Part shown: one piece after another, positions 11,048-22,152 of the stretch
Layout of the letters: every line of letters begins with the position of its first letter
Position numbering within the stretch: the first letter of the stretch is position 1
Assembly: GCA_029582165.1 (NCBI GenBank)
Contig: CM055876.1
Span: forward strand, 16,772,501-16,836,500
DNA length: 64,000 nt
Origin: Portulaca oleracea
Lineage: Eukaryota > Streptophyta > Magnoliopsida > Caryophyllales > Portulacaceae
Direction: 5' to 3'
Made by a program: the position numbers and the translations under genes
The notes under the pieces: model-generated
Databases searched by the model: none
Told to the model about the DNA's origin: nothing
The model's input: the letters and a program-made list of their open reading frames with translations, nothing else

Positions 11048-12008
11048 TGGCCTTATGCATCAAGGTCAACCATGGAGACATCTAATACTCACCTAGAAGG
11101 TAGAAGATTTCAAGTCTCTCTTTTATCTCTCTACTTGGAAGGGATCAACTCATGCGGACGTATACTTTTGCTCCTTAATTCAAGGACCGTGAAGCTATCA
11201 TAGAAGTCATCCTAGAAGGGATTATTCTACATTCCAAGAGCTTTCATATGGTTCAAGAATCTTTGAATTTGGATGAGAATCCAAGGAGTTATTCATATTT
11301 GTAATATAGTTTAGTATATTGTTTTCTTTATGATGTAAGCATTAGGATGAATGATGTAAGCCCTTAAGGGTCTTTTCTTGAAGCTAGGTGACGCCTAAGG
11401 GGTGGGTTGTAGCTATAAATACCCCTCCTAGGTGCTTGTAATTCATTCAATTCATTCAAGTCATTCACATTGAATTTTTCAAACACACGATGTGTTCTCT
11501 CTAGCATTTGTGCTAGGTGTTTTCGCTCTCTTTTGTGGGATTGAAATATCCTTCTTCTAGCTAAGGTTGGCATCCTTAGTGGTGAAAGGAAGGAATTGGA
11601 GTATTCTTGGAGGTGGTGAATCTGTATCCTTCAAAGAATCTTCAAAAGCCATCAACTATCCATCTACCAATCGTCCATTTATCATCTAATTCGAGTGCTT
11701 CATCAAGAATTCAACAAGAATTCATCAAGCATTCATCAAGAAACGTGTGATCTTCATTCTACACGTCCAAGCACTTGTTCGTCATCAACGTTCATCATTT
11801 GACATTCGTCCATCCATTGTTCGTTCGTTCATCATTCATTTTGTTCATTGTTTCCAATTGTTTGGTAACTTTCTTTCATAGTTCTTTTCATCCATTTCTA
11901 TGCCATTTTTGGTTCTTTGTAACTTTGAGATAGAGGATTCTTATCTTCGCTTTTAAAGATCCTTAGATTTTGTGTAATGAGATTGTTCCTTGGTCTCATT
12001 ATGCATCA
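11034..12008 (+). repeat. 3' LTR of TR-GAG-like element
   Basis: 975 bp. The start foldback is TGATGCATAA (11034-11043) with TTATGCATCA (11053-11062), perfect over 10 bp. Boxes lie at 11330-11338 and 11351-11359, and the TATA box at 11414-11421. It keeps the 21/63 spacing even though run lengths between box and TATA differ from the 5' LTR. Confidence 0.93.
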
Positions 12009-12013
12009 GGTAA
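12009..12013. repeat. Target site duplication, right (ggtaa)
   Basis: Pairs with 7722-7726, defining the element ends to the base. Confidence 0.93.
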
Positions 12014-12832
12014 TCAAGTACTTTGCTCTATTGTTCAAGAACCATAAAGCTAATGGGGAAGTCATCCTAGAGCCGATTGTTCTACATCCCAAGAGCTTTC
12101 ATTTGGTTTTTGAATCTGGGAAATTGGAGAAGAAACGAGCAAGTTATTCAAGTTTTAATCTAGCTTAGTTCATTTTTGTTCTTAATGATGTAATCTTTTA
12201 ATTAGATGGTGTAAGCTAGATCCCTTGTATTTTCTTTCATTTCACACGCCATGGGGGCCTCTCAATTAGTATAAATAGACGCCTAGGGTGCCTTGTAAAA
12301 TCATTCATTCAATATATCAAATACAAATCAAACACACATGATGTTGTTTTCTCTCTAGGTTTTTGTGCTAGTTTTCGAATCTCTTTTGGGAGTTTTCGTC
12401 TATCTCTACATCTAGCCTTTGGTTGGCATCCCTTGGTGGTGAAATGTAGAATTGGGCTTGAATATATCAAGGAGTTGTATGAAGATGTTATTATGATCGT
12501 TGAAGGTCATTCTTCAAAGATGGAACGTCGTATTACTATTGTCTTCATCATGAGTTACAAGCTTGTGTATCTATACTTTGAAGTTGAGAAGTTGAGAAGT
12601 TATACTTTGAAGGACATTCTTCAACGGGATCTATGATGATTTCAAAGCATTTAACAAGAGAGTTTGTAATCTCTTCAAGGAACACAAGAGGAAGAAGCAA
12701 GTTGACGTGTACAATACTTTTGGAAAGATCTCTTATAAGAAGAAGGATGGGCTTAGAATAAGAAGTGTTATGTAACGGTTTAGAAGAAGTTTTGTCTAAG
12801 CTTGAGGACAAACTTTTTCAACCAGGGGAGAA
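12009..12832 (+). repeat. Array unit 5, right part
   Basis: The unit resumes with the duplicated ggtaa (12009-12013). Removing 4287 bp restores a 1715-bp unit. It carries a diagnostic set (tagatggtgtaag, gccatgggggcc, gaataagaagtg, caaccagggg) shared with unit 7 but absent from unit 6. Confidence 0.93.
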
Positions 12833-14547
12833 TGATGTATAATCGCCCAGCTATATACATCAAGGTTAGCTAAGAGGACCTTAATCCAGCTTGAAGCTAC
12901 AAAGGACATCTAAGGCAACCTTAACTACAATGGTTTATTAAGCTCAAGGTAGGAAGCGTGAAGGACTTTGATGGTATTCTAGCTTACAAGGAGTTACTCT
13001 TATATATATATGAGGACATTGACGAGCTTAAATAACTCTTGGAGATAAAAGTCCTTTATTGAGTAATCATCACTCACGGCAGTAGAGGACCTTATCAAGG
13101 GCAGTTCGATATTTTGCTCTATAACTCTAGATCCATACGTTTATTGAGGAAGTCATCCAAAGACAGATTGGAGTACATTGAAAGGGCTTTCCAATGGTTT
13201 TTAAATCTTGGAAAACGGACAAGTATTGAAGGAGATATAGCTAGTTCTTTCTTGAGTTGTATTTTAGAAAGTCCTTGATGTTTTTATGATGTAATAAATG
13301 TAGAGCATGATGTAAGCCTCAAGGGCCTAACTTCTTGATTAGTACACGTGCAAGGGGGCTTTGGATTACTATAAATAATCCCCTTAGGCCTCTTGTAATT
13401 CATATCACAAATCACATAATATACACAAATCAAATCAAAAGCTTTTGCTTTGTTCTCTCTAACCTTTGCATTAGAATTTGAGTCTTCTTGAGAGGAGTCT
13501 CTTTGAATCTCTTCTTCTGTTCTAAGATTGGCTATCTTAGATTAGTGATAGGAAGAGTTGGAGGATCCTAGGAGTGGTGAATATGTATCTCCTTAGAAGA
13601 TCCCAAGCCGTTTATGATGTATATTTGGTCCCAAATACACATCATGGGATCCAAATAGGAGCTTACTTTGAAAAGGAGCTTCAAGAACTCACTAATCTCT
13701 CACAAATGGAAGATTCTACCAAGGGTAATCAAGTACTTTGCTCTATTGTTCAAGAACCATAAAGCTAATGGGGAAGTCATCCTAGAGCCGATTGTTCTAC
13801 ATCCCAAGAGCTTTCATTTGGTTTTTGAATCTGGGAAATTGGAGAAGAAACGAGCAAGTTATTCAAGTTTTAATCTAGCTTAGTTCATTTTGGTTCTTTT
13901 TGATGTAATCTTTTAATTAGATGATGTAAGCTAGATCCCTTGTATTTTTTTTCATTTCACACGCCAAGGGGGCCTCTCAATTAGTATAAATAGACGCCTA
14001 GGGTGCCTTGTAAAACCATTCATTCAATATATCAAATACAAATCAAACACACATGATGTTGTTTTCTCTCTAGGTTTTTGTGCTAGTTTTCGAATCTCTT
14101 TTGGGAGTTTTCGTCTATCTCTACATCTAGCCTTTGGTTGGCATCCCTTGGTGGTGAAATGTAGAATTGGGCTTGAATATATCAAGGAGTTGTATGAAGA
14201 TGTTATTATGATCGTTGAAGGTCATTCTTCAAAGATGGAACGTCGTATTACTATTGTCTTCATCATGAGTTACAAGCTTGTGAATCTATACTTTGAAGTT
14301 GAGAAGTTGAGAAGTTATACTTTGAAGGACATTCTTCAACGGGATCTATGATGATTTCAAAGCATTTAACAAGAGAGTTTGTAATCTCTTCAAGGAACAC
14401 AAGAGGAAGAAGCAAGTTGACGTGTACAATACTTTTGGAAAGATCTCTTATAAGAAGAAGGATGGGCTTAGAAGAAGAAGTGTTATGTAACGGTTTAGAA
14501 GAAGTTTTGTCTAAGTTTGAGGACAAACTTTTTCAACCGGGGGAGAA
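12833..14547 (+). repeat. Array unit 6
   Basis: 1715 bp. It lacks the variant set of the flanking units 5 and 7. It has a T-rich tract at the LTR-B tttttttcatttcacac site, as do units 3 and 8. Confidence 0.93.
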
Positions 14548-16261
14548 TGATGTATAATCGCCCAACTATATACATCAAGGTTAGCTAAGAGGACCTTAAT
14601 CCAGCTTGAAGCTACAAATGACATCTAAGGCAACCTTAACTACGATGGTTTATTAAGCTCAAGGTAGGAAGCGTGAAGGACTTTGATGGTATTCTAGCTT
14701 ACAAGGAGTTCTCTTATATATATATGAGGACATTGACGAGCTTAAATAACTCTTGGAGATAAAAGTCCTTTATTGAGTAATCATCACTCACGGCAGTAGA
14801 GGACCTTATCAAGTGCAGTTCGATATTTTGCTCTATAACTCTAGATCCATACGTCTATTGAGGAAGTCATCCGAAGACAGATTGGAGTACATTGAAAGGG
14901 CTTTCCAATGGTTTTTGAATCTTGGAAAACGGACAAGTATTGAAGGAGATATAGCTAGTTCTTTCTAGAGTTGTATTTTAGAAAATCCTTGATGTTTTTA
15001 TGATGTAATAAATGTAGAGCATGATGTAAGCCTCAAGGGCCTAACTTCTTGATTAGTACACGTGCAAGGGGGCTTTGGATTACTATAAATAATCCCCTTA
15101 GGCCTCTTGTAATTCATATCACAAATCACATAATATACACAAATCAAATCAAAAGCTTTTGCTTTGTTCTCTCTAACCTTTGCATTAGAATTTGAGTCTT
15201 CTTGAGAGGAGTCTCTTTGAATCTCTTCTTCTGTTCTAAGATTGGCTATCTTAGATTAGTGATAGGAAGAGTTGGAGGATCCTAGGAGTGGTGAATATGT
15301 ATCTCCTTAGAAGATCCCAAGCCGTTTATGATGTATATTTGGTCCCAAATACACATCATGGGATCCAAATAGGAGCTTACTTTGAAAAGGAGCTTCAAGA
15401 ACTCACTAATCTCTCACAAATGGAAGATTCTACCAAGGATAATCAAGTACTTTGCTCTATTGTTCAAGAACCATAAAGCTAATGGGGAAGTCATCCTAGA
15501 GCCGATTGTTCTACATCCCAAGAGCTTTCATTTGGTTTTTGAATCTGGGAAATTGGAGAAGAAACGAGCAAGTTATTCAAGTTTTAATCTAGCTTAGTTC
15601 ATTTTTGTTCTTTATGATGTAATCTTTTAATTAGATGGTGTAAGCTAGATCCCTTGTATTTTCTTTCATTTCACACGCCATGGGGGCCTCTCAATTAGTA
15701 TAAATAGACGCCTAGGGTGCCTTGTAAAATCATTCATTCAATATATCAAATACAAATCAAACACACATGATGTTGTTTTCTCTCTAGGTTTTTGTGCTAG
15801 TTTTCGAATCTCTTTTGGGAGTTTTCGTCTATCTTTACATCTAGCCTTTGGTTGGCATCCCTTGGTGGTGAAATGTAGAATTGGGCTTGAATATATCAAG
15901 GAGTTGTATGAAGATGTTATTATGATCGTTGAAGGTCATTCTTCAAAGATGGAACGTCGTATTACTATTGTCTTCATCATGAGTTACAAGCTTGTGTATC
16001 TATACTTTGAAGTTGAGAAGTTGAGAAGTTATACTTTGAAGGACATTCTTCAACGGGATCTATGATGATTTCAAAGCATTTAACAAGAGAGTTTGTAATC
16101 TCTTCAAGGAACACAAGAGGAAGAAGCAAGTTGACGTGTACAATACTTTTGGAAAGATCACTTATAAGAAGAAGGATGGGCTTAGAATAAGAAGTGTTAT
16201 GTAACGGTTTAGAAGAAGTTTTGTCTAAGCTTGAGGACAAACTTTTTCAACCAGGGGAGAA
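14548..16261 (+). repeat. Array unit 7
   Basis: 1714 bp. Its second half carries the same variants as unit 5, including gcttgtgtatc and caaccagggg, at one dimer's distance (about 3.43 kb). Confidence 0.93.
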
Positions 16262-17965
16262 TGATTTATAATCGCCCAGCTATATACATCAAGGTTAGCT
16301 AAGAGGACCTTAATCCAGCTTGAAGCTACAAATGACATCTAAGGCAACCTTAACTACAATGGTTTATTAAGCTCAAGGTAGGAAGCGTGAAGGACTTTGA
16401 TGGTATTCTAGCTTACAAGGAGTTACTCTTATATATATATGAGGACATTGACGAGCTTAAATAACTCTTGGAGATAAAAGTCCTTTATTGAGTAATCATC
16501 ACTCACGGCAGTAGAGGACCTTATCAAGGGCAGTTCGATATTTTGCTCTATAACTCTAGATCCATACGTTTATTGAGGAAGTCATCCAAAGACAGATTGC
16601 AGTACATTGAAAGGGCTTTCCAATGGTTTTTGAATCTTGGAAAACGGACAAGTATTGAAGGAGATATAGCTAGTTCTTTCTTGAGTTGTATTTTAGAAAG
16701 TCCTTGATGTTTTTATGATGTAATAAATGTAGAGCATGATGTAAGCCTCAAGGGCCTAACTTCTTGATTAGTACACGTGCAAGGGGGCTTTGGATTACTA
16801 TAAATAATCCCCTTAGGCCTCTTGTAATTCATATCACAAATCACATAATATACACAAATCAAATCAAAAGCTTTTGCTTTGTTCTCTCTAACCTTTGCGT
16901 TAGAATTTGAGTCTTCTTGAGAGGAGTCTCTTTGAATCTCTTCTTCTGTTCTAAAATTGGCTATCTTAGATTAGTGATAGGAAGAGTTGGAGGCTAGGAG
17001 TGGTGAATATGTATCTCCTTAGAAGATCCCAAGCCGTTTATGATGTATATTTTGTCCCAAATACACATCATGGGATCCAAATAGGAGCTTACTTTGAAAA
17101 GAAGCTTCAAAAACTCACTAATCTCTCACAAATAGAAGATTCTACCAAGGGTAATCAAGTACTTTGCTCTATTGTTCAAGAACCACAAAGCTAATGGGGA
17201 AGTCATCCTAGAGCCGATTGTTCTACATCCCAAGAGCTTTCATTTGGTTTTTGAATCTGGGAAATTGGAGAAGAAACGAGCAAGTTATTCAAGTTTTAAT
17301 CTAGCTTAGTTCATTTTGGTTCTTTTTGATGTAATCTTTTAATTAGATGATGTAAGCTAGATCCCTTGTATTTTTTTTCATTTCACACGCCAAGGGGGCC
17401 TCTCAATTAGTATAAATAGACGCTTAGGGTGCCTTGTAAAACTATTCATTCAATATATCAAATACAAATCAAACACACATGATGTTGTTTTCTCTCTAGG
17501 TTTTTGTGCTAGTTTTCGAATCTCTTTTGGGAGTTTTCGTCTATCTCTACTTCTAGCCTTTGGTTGGCATCCCTTGGTGGTGAAATGTAGAATTGGGCTT
17601 GAATATATCAAGGAGTTGTATGAAGATGTTATTATGATCGTTGAAGGTCATTTTTCAAAGATGGAACGTCGTATTACTATTGTCTTCATCATGAGTTACA
17701 AGCTTGTGAATCTATACTTTGAAGTTGAGAAGTTATTCTTTGAAGGACATTCTTCAAAGGGATCTATGATGATTTCAAAGCATTTAACAAGAGAGTTTGT
17801 AATCTCTTCAAGGAACACAAGAGGAAGAAGCAAGTTGACGTGTACAATACTTTTGGAAAGATCTCTTATAAGAAGAAGGATGGGCTTAGAAGAAGAAGTG
17901 TTATGTAGCGGTTTAGAAGAAGTTTTGTCTAAGTTTGAGGACAAACTTTTTCAACCGGGGGAGAA
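16262..17965 (+). repeat. Array unit 8
   Basis: 1704 bp. The first base pattern is changed to TGATTTATA, weakening the start hairpin. It has a small deletion near 16993 and lacks one copy of an 8-bp tandem repeat (gttgagaa) near 17730. The second loss joins two short ORFs into a spurious 133-codon one. Confidence 0.93.
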
Positions 17966-18448
17966 TGATGTATAATCGCCCAACTATATACATCAAGGTT
18001 AGCTAAGAGGACCTTAATCCAGCTTGAAGCTACAAATGACATCTAAGGCAACCTTAACTACGATGGTTTATTAAGCTCAAGGTAGGAAGCGTGAAGGACC
18101 TTGATGGTATACTACCTTACAAGGAGTTACTCTTATATATATATGAGGACATTGACGAGTTTAAATAACTCTTGGAGATAAAAGTCCTTTATTGAGTAAT
18201 CATCACTCACGGCAGTAGAGGTCTTTATCAAGTGCAGTTCGATATTTTGCTCTATAACTCTAGATCCATACGTCTATTGAGGAAGTCATCCGAAGACAGA
18301 TTGGAGTACATTGAAAGGGCTTACCAATGGTTTTTGAATCTTGGAAAACGGACAAGTATTGAAGGAGATATAGCTAGTTCTTTCTAGAGTTGTATTTTAG
18401 AAAGTCCTTGATGTTTTTATGATGTAATAAATGTAGAGCATGATGTAA
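17966..18448 (+). repeat. Array unit 9, left part
   Basis: LTR-A is cut between its second ATGATGTAA box and its TATA box by the composite insertion at 18449. The last five bases (18444-18448, tgtaa) are the left target site duplication. Confidence 0.93.
18444..18448. repeat. Target site duplication, left (tgtaa)
   Basis: Identical to 25892-25896. It flanks the entire composite insertion. Confidence 0.92.
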
Positions 18449-18744
18449 TGATGCATAATTGATGGCCTTCTGCATCAAGGTCAACCATGGAGACATCTAA
18501 TACTCACCTAGAAGGAAGAAGAGCTCAAGTCTCTCATATATCTCTCTACTTGGAAGGGATCAACTCATATAGTCGTATACTTTTGCTCCTTAATTCAAGG
18601 ACCATGAAGCTATCATAGAAGTCATCCTAGAGAGGATTAATCTACATTCCAAGAGCTTTCATATGGTTCAAGAATCTTTAAGTTTGGATGAGAATCCAAG
18701 GAGTTATCATCATTTGAAATCTAGTTTAGTTCATTGTTTTCTTT

Positions 18745-18831
18745 ATGATGTAATCATTAGAATAGATGTAAGCCTCAAGGGCCTATTTCTTGATTTGTGC
18801 ACGTTTAGGGAGGGCTAGATTACTATAAATA
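18745..18831 (+). promoter_or_regulatory. Promoter module of forward LTR (contracted)
   Basis: The first box lies at 18745-18753 and TATAAATA at 18824-18831. The second box is shortened to agatgtaa (18764-18771), unlike the sister LTRs of this insertion. Confidence 0.6.
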
Positions 18832-18908
18832 CCCCCTTAGGCCTCTTGTAATCTCATTCATTCATTCATATATCAAATACAAAGTAAACACATGGTGTTG
18901 TTTTCTCT

Positions 18909-18924
18909 CTAGCTTTTGTGCTAG
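18909..18924 (+). other. Leader stem-loop CTAGC/GCTAG
   Basis: CTAGC (18909-18913) pairs with GCTAG (18920-18924), matching the LTR-B and TR-GAG leader stems. Confidence 0.55.
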
Positions 18925-18964
18925 TTTTCGTTTCTCTTGAGGAGTTTCGGTTATCCTTCTTCTA

Positions 18965-18985
18965 TTCAAGGGTGGCATCCTTGAA
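18965..18985 (+). other. Leader stem-loop TTCAAGG/CCTTGAA (TGGC loop)
   Basis: TTCAAGG (18965-18971) pairs with CCTTGAA (18979-18985) around gtggcat. The paired bases differ from those at 665-685 and 8252-8270. Confidence 0.6.
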
Positions 18986-19397
18986 GGTGAAAGGACGGAA
19001 TTGAAGGTCTCTTGAAGGTGGTGTGGCTATATCCTTCCAAGAGTCCTCAAAAGCCATCATCTATTCAACGTTCATTCATCCATTTATCATCCATTTCGTG
19101 TTATTCATCAAGAATTCAACAAGAATTCATCAAGCATTCAACAAGAAACGTTTGTTCTTCATCAAACACGTCCAAGCATCATTCGTTCATCATCATTCAT
19201 CATTCGTTTATCCATTCGTTCATCTTTTCTATTCATTGGGTAATCATCTTTCATAGTTCTTTCCATCCTTTTTCATCCATTTTTATTCCATTTTTGGTTC
19301 TTTGGAACTTTGAGAAGGGAGATTCCTATCTTCGTTTTTAAAGATCCTTAGATATTGTGTAATGAGATCATCCCTTGGTCTCATTATGCATCAAATT

Positions 19398-19409
19398 TGG
19401 TATCAGAGC
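19398..19409 (+). other. Primer binding site at the inversion joint
   Basis: TGGTATCAGAGC, a perfect tRNA-iMet site, follows the forward LTR. Its last two bases (GC) are also the first two of the truncated reverse LTR, so the joint falls within or just after the primer site. Confidence 0.85.
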
Positions 19410-20340
19410 ATAATGAGACCAAGGGATGATCTCATTACACAATATCTAAGGATCTTTAAAAACAAAGATAGGAATCTCCCTTCTCAAAGTTCCAAAGAAC
19501 CAAAAATGGAATAAAAATGGATGAAAAAGGATGGAAAGAACTATGAAAGATGATTACCCAATGAATAGAAAAGATGAACGAATGGATAAACGAATGATGA
19601 ATGATGATGAACGAATGAAGCTTGGACGTGTTTGATGAAGAACAAACGTTTCTTGTTGAATGCTTGATGAATTCTTGTTGAATTCTTGATGAATAACACG
19701 AAATGGATGATAAATGGATGAATGAACGTTGGATAGATGATGGCTTTTGAGGACTCTTGGAAGGATATAGCCACACCACCTTCAAGAGACCTTCAATTCC
19801 TTCCTTTCACCTTCAAGGATGCCACCTGAATAGAAGAAGGGATAACTTCAAACTCCTCAAGAGAAACAAAACTAGCACAAAAGCTAGAGAGAAAACAACA
19901 CCATGTGTTTACTTTGTATTTGATATGAATGAATGAATGAGATTACAAGAGGCCTAAGGGGGTATTTATAGTAATCCTAGCCTCCTAAACGTGCACAAAT
20001 CAAGAAATAGGCCCTCGAGGCTTACATCATCTATTCTAATGATTACATCATAAAGAAAACAATGAACTAAACTAGATTTCAAATGATGATAACTCCTTGG
20101 ATTCTCATCCAAACTTAAAGATTCGAACCATATGAAAGCTCTTGAATGTAGATTAATCCTCTCTAGGATGACTTCTATGATAGCTTCATGGTCCTTGAAT
20201 TAAGGAGCAAAAGTATACGACTATATGAGTTGATCCCTTCCAAGTAGAGATATATGAGACTTGAGCTCTTCTTCCTTCTAGGTGAGTATTAGATGTCTCC
20301 ATGGTTGACCTTGATGCATAAGGCCATCAATTATGCATCA
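19408..20340 (-). repeat. Reverse LTR 1 (lacks 4 terminal bases)
   Basis: It reads on the minus strand from TGATGCATAATT (20340) to ATTATGC (19408), missing the last four bases of U5. With 18449-19393 it forms an inverted repeat of about 930 bp with a spacer of only 14 bases. It is rich in single-base run contractions. Confidence 0.92.
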
Positions 20341-20979
20341 TACACCCCGATTGAAAAGTTTGCCTCAAACTTTGGAAAATCAACTCTCACTTGCCTTCTT
20401 CACAAAGACTTTCTTCTTGAAAGCTTTGAAGTCATCGAGATTCCTTTGATGAACTTCTTAAACTTTCTTCCGATGATTTCTAACACCATAAGACTTGGAC
20501 TTGCATTTTTCACCGTGAACGTGGGTTGTTCACGTTGCTTCTCACTCCCAAGTCTATTCTTACCACTTTACCCTTGTCATTTAGCATGAAACAATGTACC
20601 TTGATGACTTGGGCTATTTCATCCTTTCGGCCTTTCAACCAAGTGATCTAAGTAGATAGCTCTTGGATGCTCATGGAAGATATGCTTCATAGGAAGATTC
20701 AAAATGTGATGGATACTTGATCCGTTTCATTCTTCTCCAAATGTATAAGAATAGGATCCTTATATTCTTTAATCCCTCGATACACCTATTTCATGATCGA
20801 CACAAGATGGCTTTCTTCCTTCTTAGGCCATGTGGTATAAGATGGAAGTAGAGATGCATCAAGAGGCATGATATTCCTATCAAGCAACTTTGGTCCTTCC
20901 AACAAAGTATGACAAGAATCCATAGAAGTAATTTTGCAATATAATGAATCTTTGCAAATTTTGTAAAAGCAAAGACTTA
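20341..20979 (-). pseudogene. Protease/C-terminal remnant, internal region 1
   Basis: Minus-strand counterpart of the tail of the element at 7727 (motifs such as NLPMKHIFHEH and FKKFIKGI are visible in pieces). It is broken by several one-base indels, mostly in runs. It ends at the G-rich tract beside reverse LTR 1. Confidence 0.75.
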
Positions 20980-21842
20980 CTAAACTCCTTGATTGAAATG
21001 AATGAACTTGTCATGGCTTAACCCTTGCGTAAGGACAACAATATTTCCATAGGAGGCACAACTTTCCTTTTCTTGGTTCAACGAACATACTTCTCCTTTG
21101 TTGGTATAATGAGAGATCTTGCACTCTCTTTGTGGATGTTCATTCGCCACACTTGCTTCTTTTGTCACAAGCCATTTTTCCATATGCTCCTCTTCTACCT
21201 TTTCTTCCTCTTTATTCTCCTCCTCATATGCGTCAATCCCAATTTCTTCTTCCTTTTCCTCCTCAAATGGTTTGTTATCATGTGTTTGGTACTCAACCAA
21301 AGACACATCTTTCTTCTTGTTAGGACACTCCAAATCAATGTGACCTAAACTTTGGCAATGACAACATCTCCTTTGTCTTTCAACATCGAGAGCTAAAGAA
21401 CTTAACTCTTCCAAGTTTGTGAGAAGTTGATTTGCAACAACACGACGAATGTAATCATTAAGACCAAGAGAGTAGTATACCAAAATGCGTGGATCGTCCT
21501 CCTTAAGGCCATTCTTCCATAGTTGCCACTTGAACTCTATTGTATATTCAAGTACATCCATGCTCCCTTGCTTAACTCCTTCAAGTTGATGGAGTCACCT
21601 TTGTAATCGGATGGCAAGAAATCTTCTTGAACTTTCTTCCCATTCTTTTTGTTGGAATGTTTACTCCGTGCATAAGGTGCTTCATATTCAACCTTAGAAG
21701 AGTGAACCACACGTGATCTTGTGCTTCTTGACCCTTTTGAAAGAATCCCACATTCTTCCATTTGCTTGGCAAGATCATCGATTTGTTGCTTCAAACATTG
21801 TAGCTCATGTTGGGAATTCTTGCTGGACCTTTTGCAATCCAT
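20980..21842 (-). pseudogene. gag: Shortened Gag, internal region 1 (frameshifted)
   Basis: Same protein as the 382-residue ORF at 23476-24624, starting at the ATG at 21842. It is broken near 21580, where four bases present in the other copy are missing. The downstream frame holds the CCHC knuckle and the acidic tract. It ends early at 20980 because one G is missing from a GG pair. Both lesions differ from the second copy and are of the short-indel type enriched in this part of the insertion. Confidence 0.8.
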
Positions 21843-22152
21843 TAGAACCAATCTTGATTCAAAAGATCACAAGAAACTCATGGTAGGATGGTTAGCATAG
21901 AAGGGACGTGAGGGGGAATTGGTTGGATTTGTGTTTGGGCTCACGGGTTCTTTGTGGAGTTTATGATCCTTTATGAGCTCTTGATGGGTTCTTGATGGGT
22001 TCTTGGAAGAACTTTATGGGTGGCGTGTGATGGAGAGATGATGGGGAATGAAATTTTGTGATGGACGTGTGATGGGAACGTGTGGGAGGGAAAGATTGTA
22101 AAAGATTGTTTCAAGAACTAAGAGATTCAAACTCCTAAGCTCGATGCAAATT

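Larger units (their letters stand above)
7727..12008 (+). mobile_element. TR-GAG-like non-autonomous Ty3/gypsy retrotransposon
   Basis: A 4282-bp element with 0.97-kb LTRs, TG...CA termini (an 11-bp perfect terminal inverted repeat TGATGCATAAT/ATTATGCATCA), a tRNA-iMet primer site and a 5-bp target duplication. The interior encodes Gag and a partial protease, then runs straight to the 3' LTR. No reverse transcriptase, RNase H or integrase motif is seen. This matches the class called TR-GAG, which depends on enzymes from other elements. The LTRs differ at only about a dozen sites, mostly run-length changes, so the insertion is young. Confidence 0.92.
18449..19393 (+). repeat. Forward LTR of composite insertion
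   Basis: 945 bp, from TGATGCATAATT to TTATGCATCA. Compared with the reverse LTR at 24939 it shows several one-base losses in runs, and it lacks three bases at the second ATGATGTAA box. Confidence 0.92.

Noticed and set aside
19012..19341. 109-codon Ser/His-rich ORFs in LTRs (also 19456-19785, 22231-22530, 24991-25320)
   Set aside because: They are translations of the ttcatc/tcattc low-complexity part of the LTR, transcribed as untranslated leader, with no Gag similarity.
21025..21348. Hydrophobic 107-codon plus-strand ORF resembling a membrane protein (also 23803-24126)
   Set aside because: It is the complement of the Glu/Lys-rich Gag segment, which reads as Phe/Leu/Ser-rich on the other strand.
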